A stretch of DNA of 64,000 bases. It comes from Erwinia_E haradaeae_A. Lineage in GTDB: Bacteria > Pseudomonadota > Gammaproteobacteria > Enterobacterales > Enterobacteriaceae. Positions within the stretch are counted from its first letter, which is position 1; each line of letters begins with the position of its first letter. Under the pieces are notes generated by a model. That model saw only the letters and a program-made list of their open reading frames with translations, did no database searches and was not told the origin of the DNA. The stretch is taken from positions 930,001 to 994,000 of the forward strand of contig NZ_LR217725.1 in NCBI RefSeq assembly GCF_900698965.1. The letters run 5' to 3'. This document shows, piece by piece, positions 10,007 to 19,388 of the stretch. The translations under genes and the position numbers were made by a program.

Positions 10007-11320
10007 TGATAAAAATTGATCGTCTTTTTTAAATATATTCAATAATTCTGAACTTGAATAGCGCCCTCTATAATGTATTTATTCTTATTGATACGAATCT
10101 ATCACTAAAGTATATCTATATATCTATCCTAGTATCTGCCCGATATTCTTATATAATGTCACAAGATTATGGACGTTACTCCGCGCGATAAAGCGTTCAG
10201 AACTATACTGCGTGCATTTAGATAAACTGCGTATAAACACTTAGTATTACCTGCTACTGAATTATCTACTACTGAGTAGATACTGCTTTAGTGGCTCTCT
10301 TAGGGCTACTCTTCAATATTTGACATAGCTTATAGCTATATCACACTTAGTTTTGCAGGCACTCTATGATATGAATGGTATAATGTATGATTATACTGCC
10401 AAACACAGCTTCGGCAATATGAGAATGCTGCTATTTATGACATCAACTTATCTAATCCTTTCATTGATTACCCATACTAATTCGTAGATAACAATTCATT
10501 TTATTCATTACCTTCAGAATGAATAATATCAAGAAAGCGAGTACCTATAGTGTCTATATCTCATATATCTACTCTACTACATTAGTAGTAATCTATTATC
10601 TGCTTATGTCTATAGATGGTATTATAAAATTATGTAATAGATGATATTATAAAACATTATCATATAGTAGAAAAGGATTCATCAATTCACCAAGACTAAA
10701 TATTTTATGTTTATAGTTCGTGTCTACCTCAAAACCAGGAGATAATAAGCCCCTAGACCACCATAACACCTAGAAATAGATTCTATACAAAATCTATTCC
10801 AATAATCATATATAGATTAATTCGAAGACCACTCCAGACATAAAAGGTACACCACAAAACTCTTTGATTACTATGTTTCGAAACGCTGCAAGCATTATAA
10901 TATAACAGGTGATAGCAAACCGATATGCAGTGTAATCTTAAGATACATGTGCATAATCTTGAGTATATCTAATTATTGTTACTCTTGTATATCTAATATA
11001 ATCAACGCTGCTTTGATATGCATGTCATCATCATTTGCCAACTGAGATGATTCACGCATTTTTCGCAAACAGCTAATTGTAATCATTCTCATAAAAAGCT
11101 ATTGGAACTTAATCAGTTGCAATAAAAATATGCATTCGATAATTACTAATGCGCAGAAACTGTAATACTAGATAAAAAATATATAGTGTAATACTAGATG
11201 AAAAATATATATTTGACTAATAGTAAAACTACATCGCGAAAAAGAATGCAGTCAATGTCGCTTTATATAAACTATATATACAGATACATAAAATATAGAA
11301 TCATTAGAGAAGTCTTAAAT
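10007..11320. other. Non-coding spacer rmuC-ubiE
   Basis: No gene supported in 1.3 kb. The two genes are near neighbours in E. coli, so the spacer has grown or replaced lost sequence. An in-frame extension of ubiE back to 11198 exists but aligns with nothing and crosses a tandem repeat. Confidence 0.55.
11161..11211. repeat. 25-nt imperfect direct repeat upstream of ubiE
   Basis: TGTAATACTAGATAAAAAAT plus five bases at 11161-11185 is repeated at 11187-11211 with one mismatch (A to G). It lies 110 nt upstream of the ubiE start, in its possible promoter region. Confidence 0.9.
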
Positions 11321-12076
11321 ATGCTAAATAAATCAAAAAATACCACCCACTTTGGGTATCAAACAGTTAACAAAGAAGAAAAAACCAATCTAGTTTCTAA
11401 TATTTTTCATTCTGTAGCATCCAAATATGATCTAATGAACGATATAATGTCATTAGGAATTCATCGAATCTGGAAACGCGTGACTATTCAGCACAGCGGT
11501 GTCAGACCTGGGCATTATGTATTAGATTTAGCAGGCGGGACTGGTGATTTAACAGCGCATTTTTCACATTTAGTGGGCGAGAATGGTTTAGTTATTTTAA
11601 CTGATATTAATCAGTCAATGCTGCAAGAAGGCCGCAGAAAATTGCGGAACAAAGGAATTCTTGCAAACGTGCGATATGTGCAAGCAAATGCAGAAACTTT
11701 ACCATTTCCAGATAAAGTATTTGATTGTATCACTATTGCGTTTGGCTTGCGTAATATTACTGAAAGTCATCAAGCGCTTTCTTCTATGTTTCGAGTTCTA
11801 AAGATCGGAGGTCGTCTTCTAGTACTAGAGTTCTCTAAAATAGAGTCTGCCTTATTCAACAAAATCTATAACGCTTATTCTTTTCAGGTCCTGCCATGCC
11901 TCGGGGAGCTCATAGCTCAAGACCCACATAGTTATCGTTATCTGGTAGAATCTATTGATGTTCACCCTGATCAGGAAACGCTAAAAAGAATTATGATAGA
12001 TGTCGGATTTAGTGAAACAACTTATATAAATCTTACAGGTGGGGTCGTTGCATTACACCGAGGCTTTAAGTTTTAA
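11321..12076 (+). CDS. ubiE: Ubiquinone/menaquinone C-methyltransferase UbiE
   Basis: SAM-dependent C-methylation of 2-polyprenyl-6-methoxy-1,4-benzoquinol (ubiquinone) and demethylmenaquinol. I chose ATG at 11321 because it gives MLNKSKNTTHFGYQTV, aligned residue by residue with E. coli UbiE, and a product of exactly 251 aa; AGAGAAG lies 8 nt upstream. The SAM-binding motif I is DLAGGTGDLT (69-78), followed by ANAETLPFPD and the signature ITIAFGLRNIT. It ends with VALHRGFKF, like E. coli. First gene of the ubiE-ubiJ-ubiB cluster; ubiJ follows after 10 nt. Confidence 0.97.
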   Translation: MLNKSKNTTHFGYQTVNKEEKTNLVSNIFHSVASKYDLMNDIMSLGIHRIWKRVTIQHSGVRPGHYVLDLAGGTGDLTAHFSHLVGENGLVILTDINQSMLQEGRRKLRNKGILANVRYVQANAETLPFPDKVFDCITIAFGLRNITESHQALSSMFRVLKIGGRLLVLEFSKIESALFNKIYNAYSFQVLPCLGELIAQDPHSYRYLVESIDVHPDQETLKRIMIDVGFSETTYINLTGGVVALHRGFKF

Positions 12077-12086
12077 AAGGATAAAT

Positions 12087-12698
12087 ATGATTTTACTCAA
12101 AATAATGACGGCAATATTAGAAAGCATCATTAATACCATTGTTTATCGTGAACAAGTCCTAGTTTCTACACAGCAATACCTCTGTGGTCACAGTTTGTCA
12201 CTTATAATATATGATATAAATTTATCAATGGTGTTTGTTTTTAATAAAAATCAAGTAAAAATCTTTAATTGCTATAAAGGCATTGCCGACTGTACGATAA
12301 CCACTACCTTAACTGCATTACCAAAGTTATATAATTATCGAAAGCTAACCAGACTGCTCAATAGCGAGCAACTTAAGGTCACAGGTAATCTGAAGATCAT
12401 CGAGGTGCTTCTTACTACACTAGAATTAGATGGTATGGAGCTCGATCCAGTAGAATATCTTACCCTATGGATCGGGGACATTGCTGCAGAGAGTATAGGT
12501 CAATTTTTCCGTCATTGTTATCAACTAATGCATTATGAGGTAAAACGCAAAAAAGAGTGTCTATCGGAGACTATTACTGAAGAATGGCGTTTATCGCCAG
12601 GATTTCTTGAAATGTCCTGGTTTATCAAAGAGGTCGAGGAATGTATACATACTTTAGATATATTTGACGCTCGTATTTGTCTTTTGGAGATATCATGA
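12087..12698 (+). CDS. ubiJ: Ubiquinone biosynthesis accessory protein UbiJ
   Basis: A lipid-binding SCP2-domain protein that scaffolds the cytosolic Ubi complex and binds polyprenyl intermediates. ATG at 12087 has AAAAGG 6 nt upstream and gives 203 aa (E. coli 201). Conservation is moderate, highest in GDIAAES, the ITEEWRLSPG segment and the C-terminal helix FIKEVEECIHTLD. It lies 10 nt after ubiE and overlaps ubiB by ATGA. Divergence from E. coli is greater than in its neighbours, which fits a scaffold rather than an enzyme. Confidence 0.94.
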   Translation: MILLKIMTAILESIINTIVYREQVLVSTQQYLCGHSLSLIIYDINLSMVFVFNKNQVKIFNCYKGIADCTITTTLTALPKLYNYRKLTRLLNSEQLKVTGNLKIIEVLLTTLELDGMELDPVEYLTLWIGDIAAESIGQFFRHCYQLMHYEVKRKKECLSETITEEWRLSPGFLEMSWFIKEVEECIHTLDIFDARICLLEIS

Positions 12699-14320
12699 CT
12701 TTTGGTGAGTTACGTCGCCTATATTATATTATCCATGTTTTTCTAAGTTATAACCTGGATGAGCTTATCTCACAAACAAGTTTATCAAGATCCATAAAAC
12801 TCTTCTGTAGATGCGCATGTTGGATACCAAAAAAAAATAAAAAAGAATCTTTGGGTGTTCGCTTACGCTTTGCGCTAGAGGAGCTAGGCCCTGTATGGAT
12901 AAAATTTGGCCAGATGATATCTACCCGTCATGATATCTTACCAATACAAATCATTAATCAATTAGCAATGCTTCAGAATCATGTGACTCCATTTGATGGA
13001 AGGGAAGCGTTAAGATTAATTGAATCCTCATTAAACACACTAATTTCGGATAAGTTTGATAACTTTAATATCATTCCATTAGCCACGGCATCGATTGCAC
13101 AAGTACATGCTGCAATATTAAAAGAAAATGGACAAGAGGTGGTAATCAAAGTTATTCGGCCAGATATCTTATCAGTGATCAAAGCAGATTTAAAACTATT
13201 ATATCGACTAGCTAGGTGGTTACCATATTTTTTTCCTGATGCTAAACGCCTGAGACCTCTGGAAATCGTTTCCAACTATGAGTGTACATTACTCAGCGAG
13301 CTTAATCTTTTACATGAAGCAGCCAATACTATTCAAATACGTCGTAATTTTGAGACCAGCTCAATATTATATGTACCAAAAATTTATCCAGTTTATTGCA
13401 GTGAGCATGTTTTAGTAATGGAACGCATTTATGGTATGCCGATTGCTAATGTTAGCATGTTAGAGCAACATGGTGTTAATATGCCCCTGTTAGCCGAAAG
13501 GGGTGTGCAAATTTTCTTAACTCAAGTCTTCCGAGATAGCCTGTTTCATGCTGACATGCACCCCGGTAATATCTTTGTGAGCTATGTACACCCAGAGAAT
13601 CCGCAATATATAGGAATTGATTACGGCATCGTTAGCACTTTAAACCAATCAGATAAACACTATTTAGCAGAAAATTTTATTGCATTTTTTAACCGCGACT
13701 ATCATAAAGTTGCAGAATTGCATATAGATTCGGGTTGGGTGCCAGCTGATACTAACTTAATAGATTTTGAGTTCGCCATTCGTCGTGTCTGTGAACCTAT
13801 TTTTCAGAAACCTTTGATAGACATTTCTTTTGGAAATATCTTAGTTCAGCTTTTTAATACAGCTCGATGCTTTAATATGGAAGTACAACCGCAGTTAGTA
13901 TTGCTGCAGAAAACGTTACTTTATGTAGAGGGTTTAGGTCGGCAAATCGATCCAAAACTAGATCTGTGGACAACAGCCAAACCTTTCCTTGAAGACTGGG
14001 TACAAAGTCAAGTCGGTTTTTCTTCCATGTTTCATACACTAAAAAAATATACACCAATATGGGCTGTGCGTTTAGCTGAATTACCGGATTTATTATATGA
14101 GACTCTTCTGCAAAACAAAAAAATACAACTACAATATAATAGAGATAATTTGAATAAAAATCTCACGATGGCATCTTTCAATCAATATCCAAAACATTGT
14201 TGGTTAACTTTTCATCAAACTTTATTGTTAAGTGGAACGGCAGTTCTCTTGTTTCGCCCAGAATTGGATCTCTTTGCTATTATTCTAATCTCGGCTAGTT
14301 GTCTAAAATGGCTAATTTAG
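12695..14320 (+). CDS. ubiB: Atypical kinase UbiB (ubiquinone biosynthesis)
   Basis: A membrane-anchored ABC1/ADCK-family ATPase needed for ubiquinone biosynthesis, thought to extract lipid intermediates for the Ubi complex. The start ATG overlaps the ubiJ stop (ATGA) and gives MTFGELRRLYYI, matching E. coli. The 541 residues (E. coli 546) include the KFGQ motif in WIKFGQMIS, the Ala-rich loop ATASIAQVH, the EVVIKVIRPDI strand with the ATP-site Lys, FHADMHPGNIFVS, and IDYGIVSTL in place of the kinase DFG. Two C-terminal hydrophobic segments (about 497-515 and 521-540) anchor it. An A9 tract at 12829-12837 in Lys codons is a slippage risk. The tatA that follows in E. coli is missing. Confidence 0.97.
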   Translation: MTFGELRRLYYIIHVFLSYNLDELISQTSLSRSIKLFCRCACWIPKKNKKESLGVRLRFALEELGPVWIKFGQMISTRHDILPIQIINQLAMLQNHVTPFDGREALRLIESSLNTLISDKFDNFNIIPLATASIAQVHAAILKENGQEVVIKVIRPDILSVIKADLKLLYRLARWLPYFFPDAKRLRPLEIVSNYECTLLSELNLLHEAANTIQIRRNFETSSILYVPKIYPVYCSEHVLVMERIYGMPIANVSMLEQHGVNMPLLAERGVQIFLTQVFRDSLFHADMHPGNIFVSYVHPENPQYIGIDYGIVSTLNQSDKHYLAENFIAFFNRDYHKVAELHIDSGWVPADTNLIDFEFAIRRVCEPIFQKPLIDISFGNILVQLFNTARCFNMEVQPQLVLLQKTLLYVEGLGRQIDPKLDLWTTAKPFLEDWVQSQVGFSSMFHTLKKYTPIWAVRLAELPDLLYETLLQNKKIQLQYNRDNLNKNLTMASFNQYPKHCWLTFHQTLLLSGTAVLLFRPELDLFAIILISASCLKWLI

Positions 14321-14661
14321 TGTTGAGCACTAAACAGACCATATAAATATTACAAAAGTAAATAAAGAAAAATAAATAATCATTACTAAATAATTATTTA
14401 TATTGACATGCTAAGATTTGTTGTAAAATTACAATCCACAACACATTCTATGATGCAATATTTCTATTATTGCATAAATGCGATATAAAATAACGTAATT
14501 AATATATCGTTGAACCTGATAGTAATCAGTTATGTCTAGAGATAAGCATTTTCATGCGCATAGACCCTAGATATATAGTTGCATTTAATCAAGATTATTT
14601 TTACGTGATCATGTACATATTATATGATCAATTTTACTGTAATTTCTATTCAAATAGAAAC

Positions 14662-14690
14662 CATCTATATAAACTTAGTTTATATAGATG
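14662..14690. repeat. Inverted repeat, 14-bp arms
   Basis: CATCTATATAAACT, one T, then AGTTTATATAGATG. Perfect arms with a one-base centre, 340 nt downstream of ubiB. Possibly a transcript-end hairpin, but no T-run follows. Confidence 0.9.
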
Positions 14691-14729
14691 ATGATTCATT
14701 GATATCTATATACTAACATCATAAGCATT

Positions 14730-14782
14730 AATTTTATATATCATTATATATATTATATAATTTGTATATGATATATAAAATT
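14730..14782. repeat. Inverted repeat, 15-bp arms
   Basis: AATTTTATATATCAT at 14730-14744 pairs with ATGATATATAAAATT at 14768-14782 across a 23-nt AT-only loop. It is the second of two neighbouring hairpins downstream of ubiB. Confidence 0.88.
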
Positions 14783-16360
14783 CATAAACCTTCTGTTATA
14801 TCTATAACAAAACTCATCTTGAACTATATTTGCCTAGTGTTTTCTAAAAAAGAAAAGTCTGCATATAGTTAGTATTAACACTATTTAAAGATTACTTTAA
14901 ATATAGCACATGTATCCTACGGATACTATGGTCTTAGATAGATCAGCGATATTTTGCGGTATTACATGTATAATTTTTACTTTAGATTATAAACTTAAAA
15001 GTGATCTGCATTATCAGTTTATCAAAACATCACAGATCCTACTTTACATTAGGAATGCAGCATTAAAATAATCATCATAGTTAATCGTACATATTGTAAA
15101 AAAACAGTTATGCAATATCTAATAACTAAGTGATGATCAGAATCAGATGGAAGAGTTCTATCTCGAAAAAAATAAATAGTGCCGGCATTAATGCGAAAAA
15201 TGGTTCTTAGTCAAGATACTGTTAGTAATTTACTATGCTCTGAAGTATAAGAAAAAACGAATATATTACATCAGATTCCTACTTGTAGAACATCTTAAAG
15301 CTGTATCTTATCTAAATACCAATAACTTATTATAATGCCTGATCTATAGGAGCGTTATATGAACCCCTGCAGCAGGATACATCTAAAAACAGCGATGCTA
15401 TCACATAATGATGCTATAACATAATTAAGAATAATTCTATTTACTATAAAATCATTATTAGGTTACTCATATCTCATTATATTTTTATATTGTACGTTGT
15501 ATTCTCTCTTTAAATATATGATTATGATATAATATGTTGAGCTCTAAGATAAACTCAACCCCTAGATTCTAGGAATATGTAATTATTTTGTAATTTATAG
15601 TTTTACACTCTAAATATTCGCTTAGGTGTTCAAAAATATAAAATTTAGGCACCTTAAAAGTTATTATAGTCAGCCTATATCAGCATATATATCGAAAAAT
15701 CTTAAGTATCTCTAAGTATCAGATATACCTATTGCAACCTCTAGAGATGCAAACACTAACACTCTATCGCTGTTCGTAACGCATTCATTAATTGCAGCAC
15801 CTCTCTTTCAATATATGATCAGTCATTTTAAGAATCATGAGCTCTTTTCAAACTCACTATAATTAGATGTAATATAGATTATGCACGCTAAAAATCATTC
15901 AACGTCTCTTGTTTCCTCTGATTAGGAGGACCTTAGTTATGGGCGCTTGATTTGTAACATACGCGATAGAGTATCTCAAAGCACATAAGAAAACAAAATG
16001 CATACTGCAGCATCATTCAATGTTTGTTAGTAGCAAGATGACAAATTATATATGTAAAAAATACTTTAGCAGGAGAATTAATATCTACGGAATAATCAAG
16101 TAAGTGTGATAAATAGATACATTTTATTACATCAGGTAGTCGCCATCATCCTGATGTCAGATCATATCAAAGATACTATATATAATAATTCTTTATTAAA
16201 CAGCATAACTAAGATAAGAAAAATATTCTATCAAGTGTTATTCGTCTAACGTTAAAAGGACATGTATAGATTACATCGAATTACACACAGAACTATAGTA
16301 ATTTTTTGATAAATAATTTTTGATCAAAAGAGTATATATAGATATTACTCATATTTGTTT

Positions 16361-17071
16361 TCATAAACAGCATGATTCTGACACTCCATAAGGCTTTTCC
16401 AAAACAGATAGGTTGAGATAGTTAGATAAAGGCGCATCTATTGCATTCTGAATCCACGGAATTACTCCAAGTAAGTGGGTATCTAAACGTTGTTCTAATG
16501 CCATCACATAATCCTGAGCACGATAACTATTTGTGGTAGGATAATTGGCAATCCACCCGATCAGGTTTAGCCCCGCTTGACGAACTGCGCTTGCTGTGAG
16601 CAGTGCGTGATTAATACAACCCAACTTCACTCCAACAACTAAAATGACCGGAAGGCGCTCCATAATAACCCAGTCAGAGTAGTTATACTGTAGCCCTAAT
16701 GGTGTCAACCAACCGCCTGTTCCTTCCACAACCACCCAGTTTGCAATTGATCCTAACGCTAGCAATCCTGCTGACAATATATTGCTATCAATGGATTTTC
16801 CCTCATCATGACTAGCTATATGTGGTGCAGTTGGGGCTCTTAGCGGATATGGATTGACTTGATTATAGCTAACGTCTACATTACTACTGCGCATTAGAAC
16901 CAACGCATCGCGATTACGAGGTCCATCAGGTGTCAGCGCACATCCTGACGCAACTGGTTTATATCCTACAGCACGATAATCGGCGCGTATAGCAGCCTGC
17001 AGCAAAGCACATGTTGCTATAGTTTTACCAATATTTGTATCGGTTCCAGTAATAAAAAAATATTTAGTCAT
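16361..17071 (-). CDS. bioD: Dethiobiotin synthetase BioD
   Basis: ATP-dependent carboxylation of 7,8-diaminopelargonate to dethiobiotin, the penultimate step of biotin synthesis. I chose ATG at 17071 because it gives MTKYFFITGTDT, matching MSKRYFVTGTDT of E. coli, with GGAG 9 nt upstream; a TTG further upstream adds only six residues. The 236 aa (E. coli BioD1 225) carry the P-loop GTDTNIGKT (9-17), the YKPVASGC segment, VVEGTGGWLTPL and PVILVVGVKLGCINHALLT. It stands alone, without bioB, bioF, bioC or bioA, so the pathway, if complete, must be scattered. Confidence 0.96.
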   Translation of the reverse strand: MTKYFFITGTDTNIGKTIATCALLQAAIRADYRAVGYKPVASGCALTPDGPRNRDALVLMRSSNVDVSYNQVNPYPLRAPTAPHIASHDEGKSIDSNILSAGLLALGSIANWVVVEGTGGWLTPLGLQYNYSDWVIMERLPVILVVGVKLGCINHALLTASAVRQAGLNLIGWIANYPTTNSYRAQDYVMALEQRLDTHLLGVIPWIQNAIDAPLSNYLNLSVLEKPYGVSESCCL

Positions 17072-19388
17072 ATTAATACACTCCAACAATCGAGTTTTTA
17101 ACTATTTTAAGTAATCGCTTCACTTATCTCTAGCACTATAATGGTTACGCTCCTTATTAGTTTTTACACGCTATTTTAAAAGGTTTTACCATGAGACCAT
17201 CAGGATAATTTGAGATGTTTTTCGCATCTGCGTAGCAGATTAAATAATCTTTATTAAATATTTATTAATCAAAAAATGCATAATGCTCTCAATATCATTC
17301 ATAATACCTCCGAAGAAAATGCATCAATCATTTTCAAAAAGTTCAGTCATGTGAAATTGGTAAAACTTAGTAGAAACATTAATAGTGTCTCGTAATATTG
17401 TTAAGACCACAAAATAATCTATATAAACTTAGAGAAAATATGTATATGTTAATGATACTAATTTTATGATTAATACAATGACTATATAATTAACACAATG
17501 ACTACAAGATACCATGTGCACATTAAAAGAGAATTAATATAATGAAAACTGTACAATATATTCATAGAGCCTTAACTAAATGCGTTATTTTTCTTTAGCT
17601 CTTAGAAACAGAGTGCTATATTATTTTTACTGTCTAAATAAAATAATTACTATGAATATCTAATACCTTGAGAGGACTGGTGTTATCTATATTGATTATT
17701 AATCTTAATCACCTCTAGTTTATATTATGAGGTATGCTTTAATAGAGTATATACTGATTAATCTAGATACTTTACACAGAACGCGCATTTTTTAGAATCG
17801 CGTATGTACTGTTTAAACTTTTTAAAACTTTACAGCGCTAATCTTCAGCATAATTAACATGACAAAGATTCATTATATTGAACAAGGTAATAACCAAGCC
17901 TAATTCTCTTCATGGTTAGCGTTGAGTCAGATCTGGATCATTAAACTTATTGAGCATCTGATACTAACTAGAAGACCTTTTATTTTAATTTTTTCATAAT
18001 CATTTAACTATAACAATTTATCTTTAACCGTTGGTACAAAGCCCTATCACAAGCTATAGCTCACTCTTATACGAGTGTTTCCAAGTGCAATAAGCGATAC
18101 TAGATGAATATCATATAAAACCACTACGATAAATTATTGATTTTATCAGCTCTCTATCATAGTAATTATAACATGTGAAGCTTTTCAGAAAATCTATCTC
18201 TATAACTAAATTCGCCTAAATTCCTTGAAGTTATCTTAGGTGAATAAAAAATTTTAATAAAATCCATAATCTAATTTTTAATTTCAGAACTAAAATAATT
18301 CTTTTCAGATTAAAGTGACACAATAGAGGATCTTTCGATGTTACAACAGAAGATCTTTCGATGTTAGAAATGTGATATATCTTCTATATCTTCCAAGTAT
18401 TTATCATAGAAATAATAAGTCGTGATTGCACGGTTGATATATATAATAATATTTTATATATATACTAAGATATATAGTATAATCTATATTGTTGGATTAT
18501 ATATCATCACATAAGACGGAGCTAGCTCTCCCTTCCTTACGGTATGACAGAGACACATTTAATCAAAACGACCAGAACAACCTCTGGACATATCTTTAGA
18601 AAAAAAACTCTACATATTAATACTATTTAATATCTACTGCCTTCTTTAGAAGAATCGGGCAGTTATTTATTTTTACAAGATAAGTAAATAAACATTACAA
18701 GCTGAGCAAAATTATACTAGTAGTATATAGAGATGGATGTATAGTTACAGCGTGGATAGGGTATAAGAAAACTATAAAAATATTTAATAACTATTTAGTA
18801 ATTAACGACCAAATTATGTCATAACTTATTTTTATAAGTTTTACATAAAACAAAAGGACTAGCAATTAATTGCTAGAAAAAATTCTACAAGAACGACTGG
18901 CTTGATTATGTCATCTAAAACCTTCAATTAACTGTTATAATATATTTTAGAGAAATAATTTAACATGCATAGAATTTCGCTATATCTACAATAGTAATGA
19001 CTATCTCAATAGCAAATTCAAGATGAGACTGCTATGCATAGCGCCGTATGCATAGCAGTCTCATAATACACCTATACATAACAGAACTTATACTACAAAT
19101 ACAGTATCATGCCTAAATACAGCATGCCATATCACTATGATATAAATCATAGCATCTATCTGAGTAACACCGCACCATATAATACATAAGTATCTTCTAT
19201 AGTATCTTCTATGGGTAGTATTTATCTGTTACTACCATAAAATACATAAAATAACCTAACCCTTCTAAGATAGAGATAAACCTTTTGAGATAGCAATACA
19301 TAAGAGCCATAGCTATTTGGTAATGTATATTAATACTTACATCTCATCAGCCTTGACTCTTCAATAAACATAAAATAGATATAACATA
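17072..19388. other. Non-coding stretch between autotransporter gene and bioD
   Basis: The longest gene-free stretch of the window (2.3 kb), AT-rich throughout, with no supported gene. It holds one strong inverted repeat at 19023-19064. If a bio operon once preceded bioD on the minus strand, it would have been near 17100 upward; no trace is visible. Confidence 0.55.
19023..19064. repeat. Strong hairpin, 18-bp perfect arms
   Basis: ATGAGACTGCTATGCATA (19023-19040) pairs exactly with TATGCATAGCAGTCTCAT (19047-19064) around the loop GCGCCG. It is GC-richer than its surroundings and lies 325 nt beyond the 3' end of the minus-strand autotransporter gene. It could end that transcript, but there is no T-run next to it. 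Confidence 0.95.

Larger units (their letters stand above)
14321..16360. other. Non-coding stretch between ubiB and bioD
   Basis: Two kilobases with no supported gene. E. coli has tatABC after ubiB; I see no trace. Two inverted repeats lie in the first 470 nt (14662-14690 and 14730-14782). ubiB (plus) and bioD (minus) converge on this spacer. Confidence 0.55.

Noticed and set aside
11198..11320. N-terminal extension of ubiE by 41 residues
   Set aside because: The extension crosses a direct repeat and aligns with nothing; the ATG at 11321 with its own ribosome site gives the exact family length.
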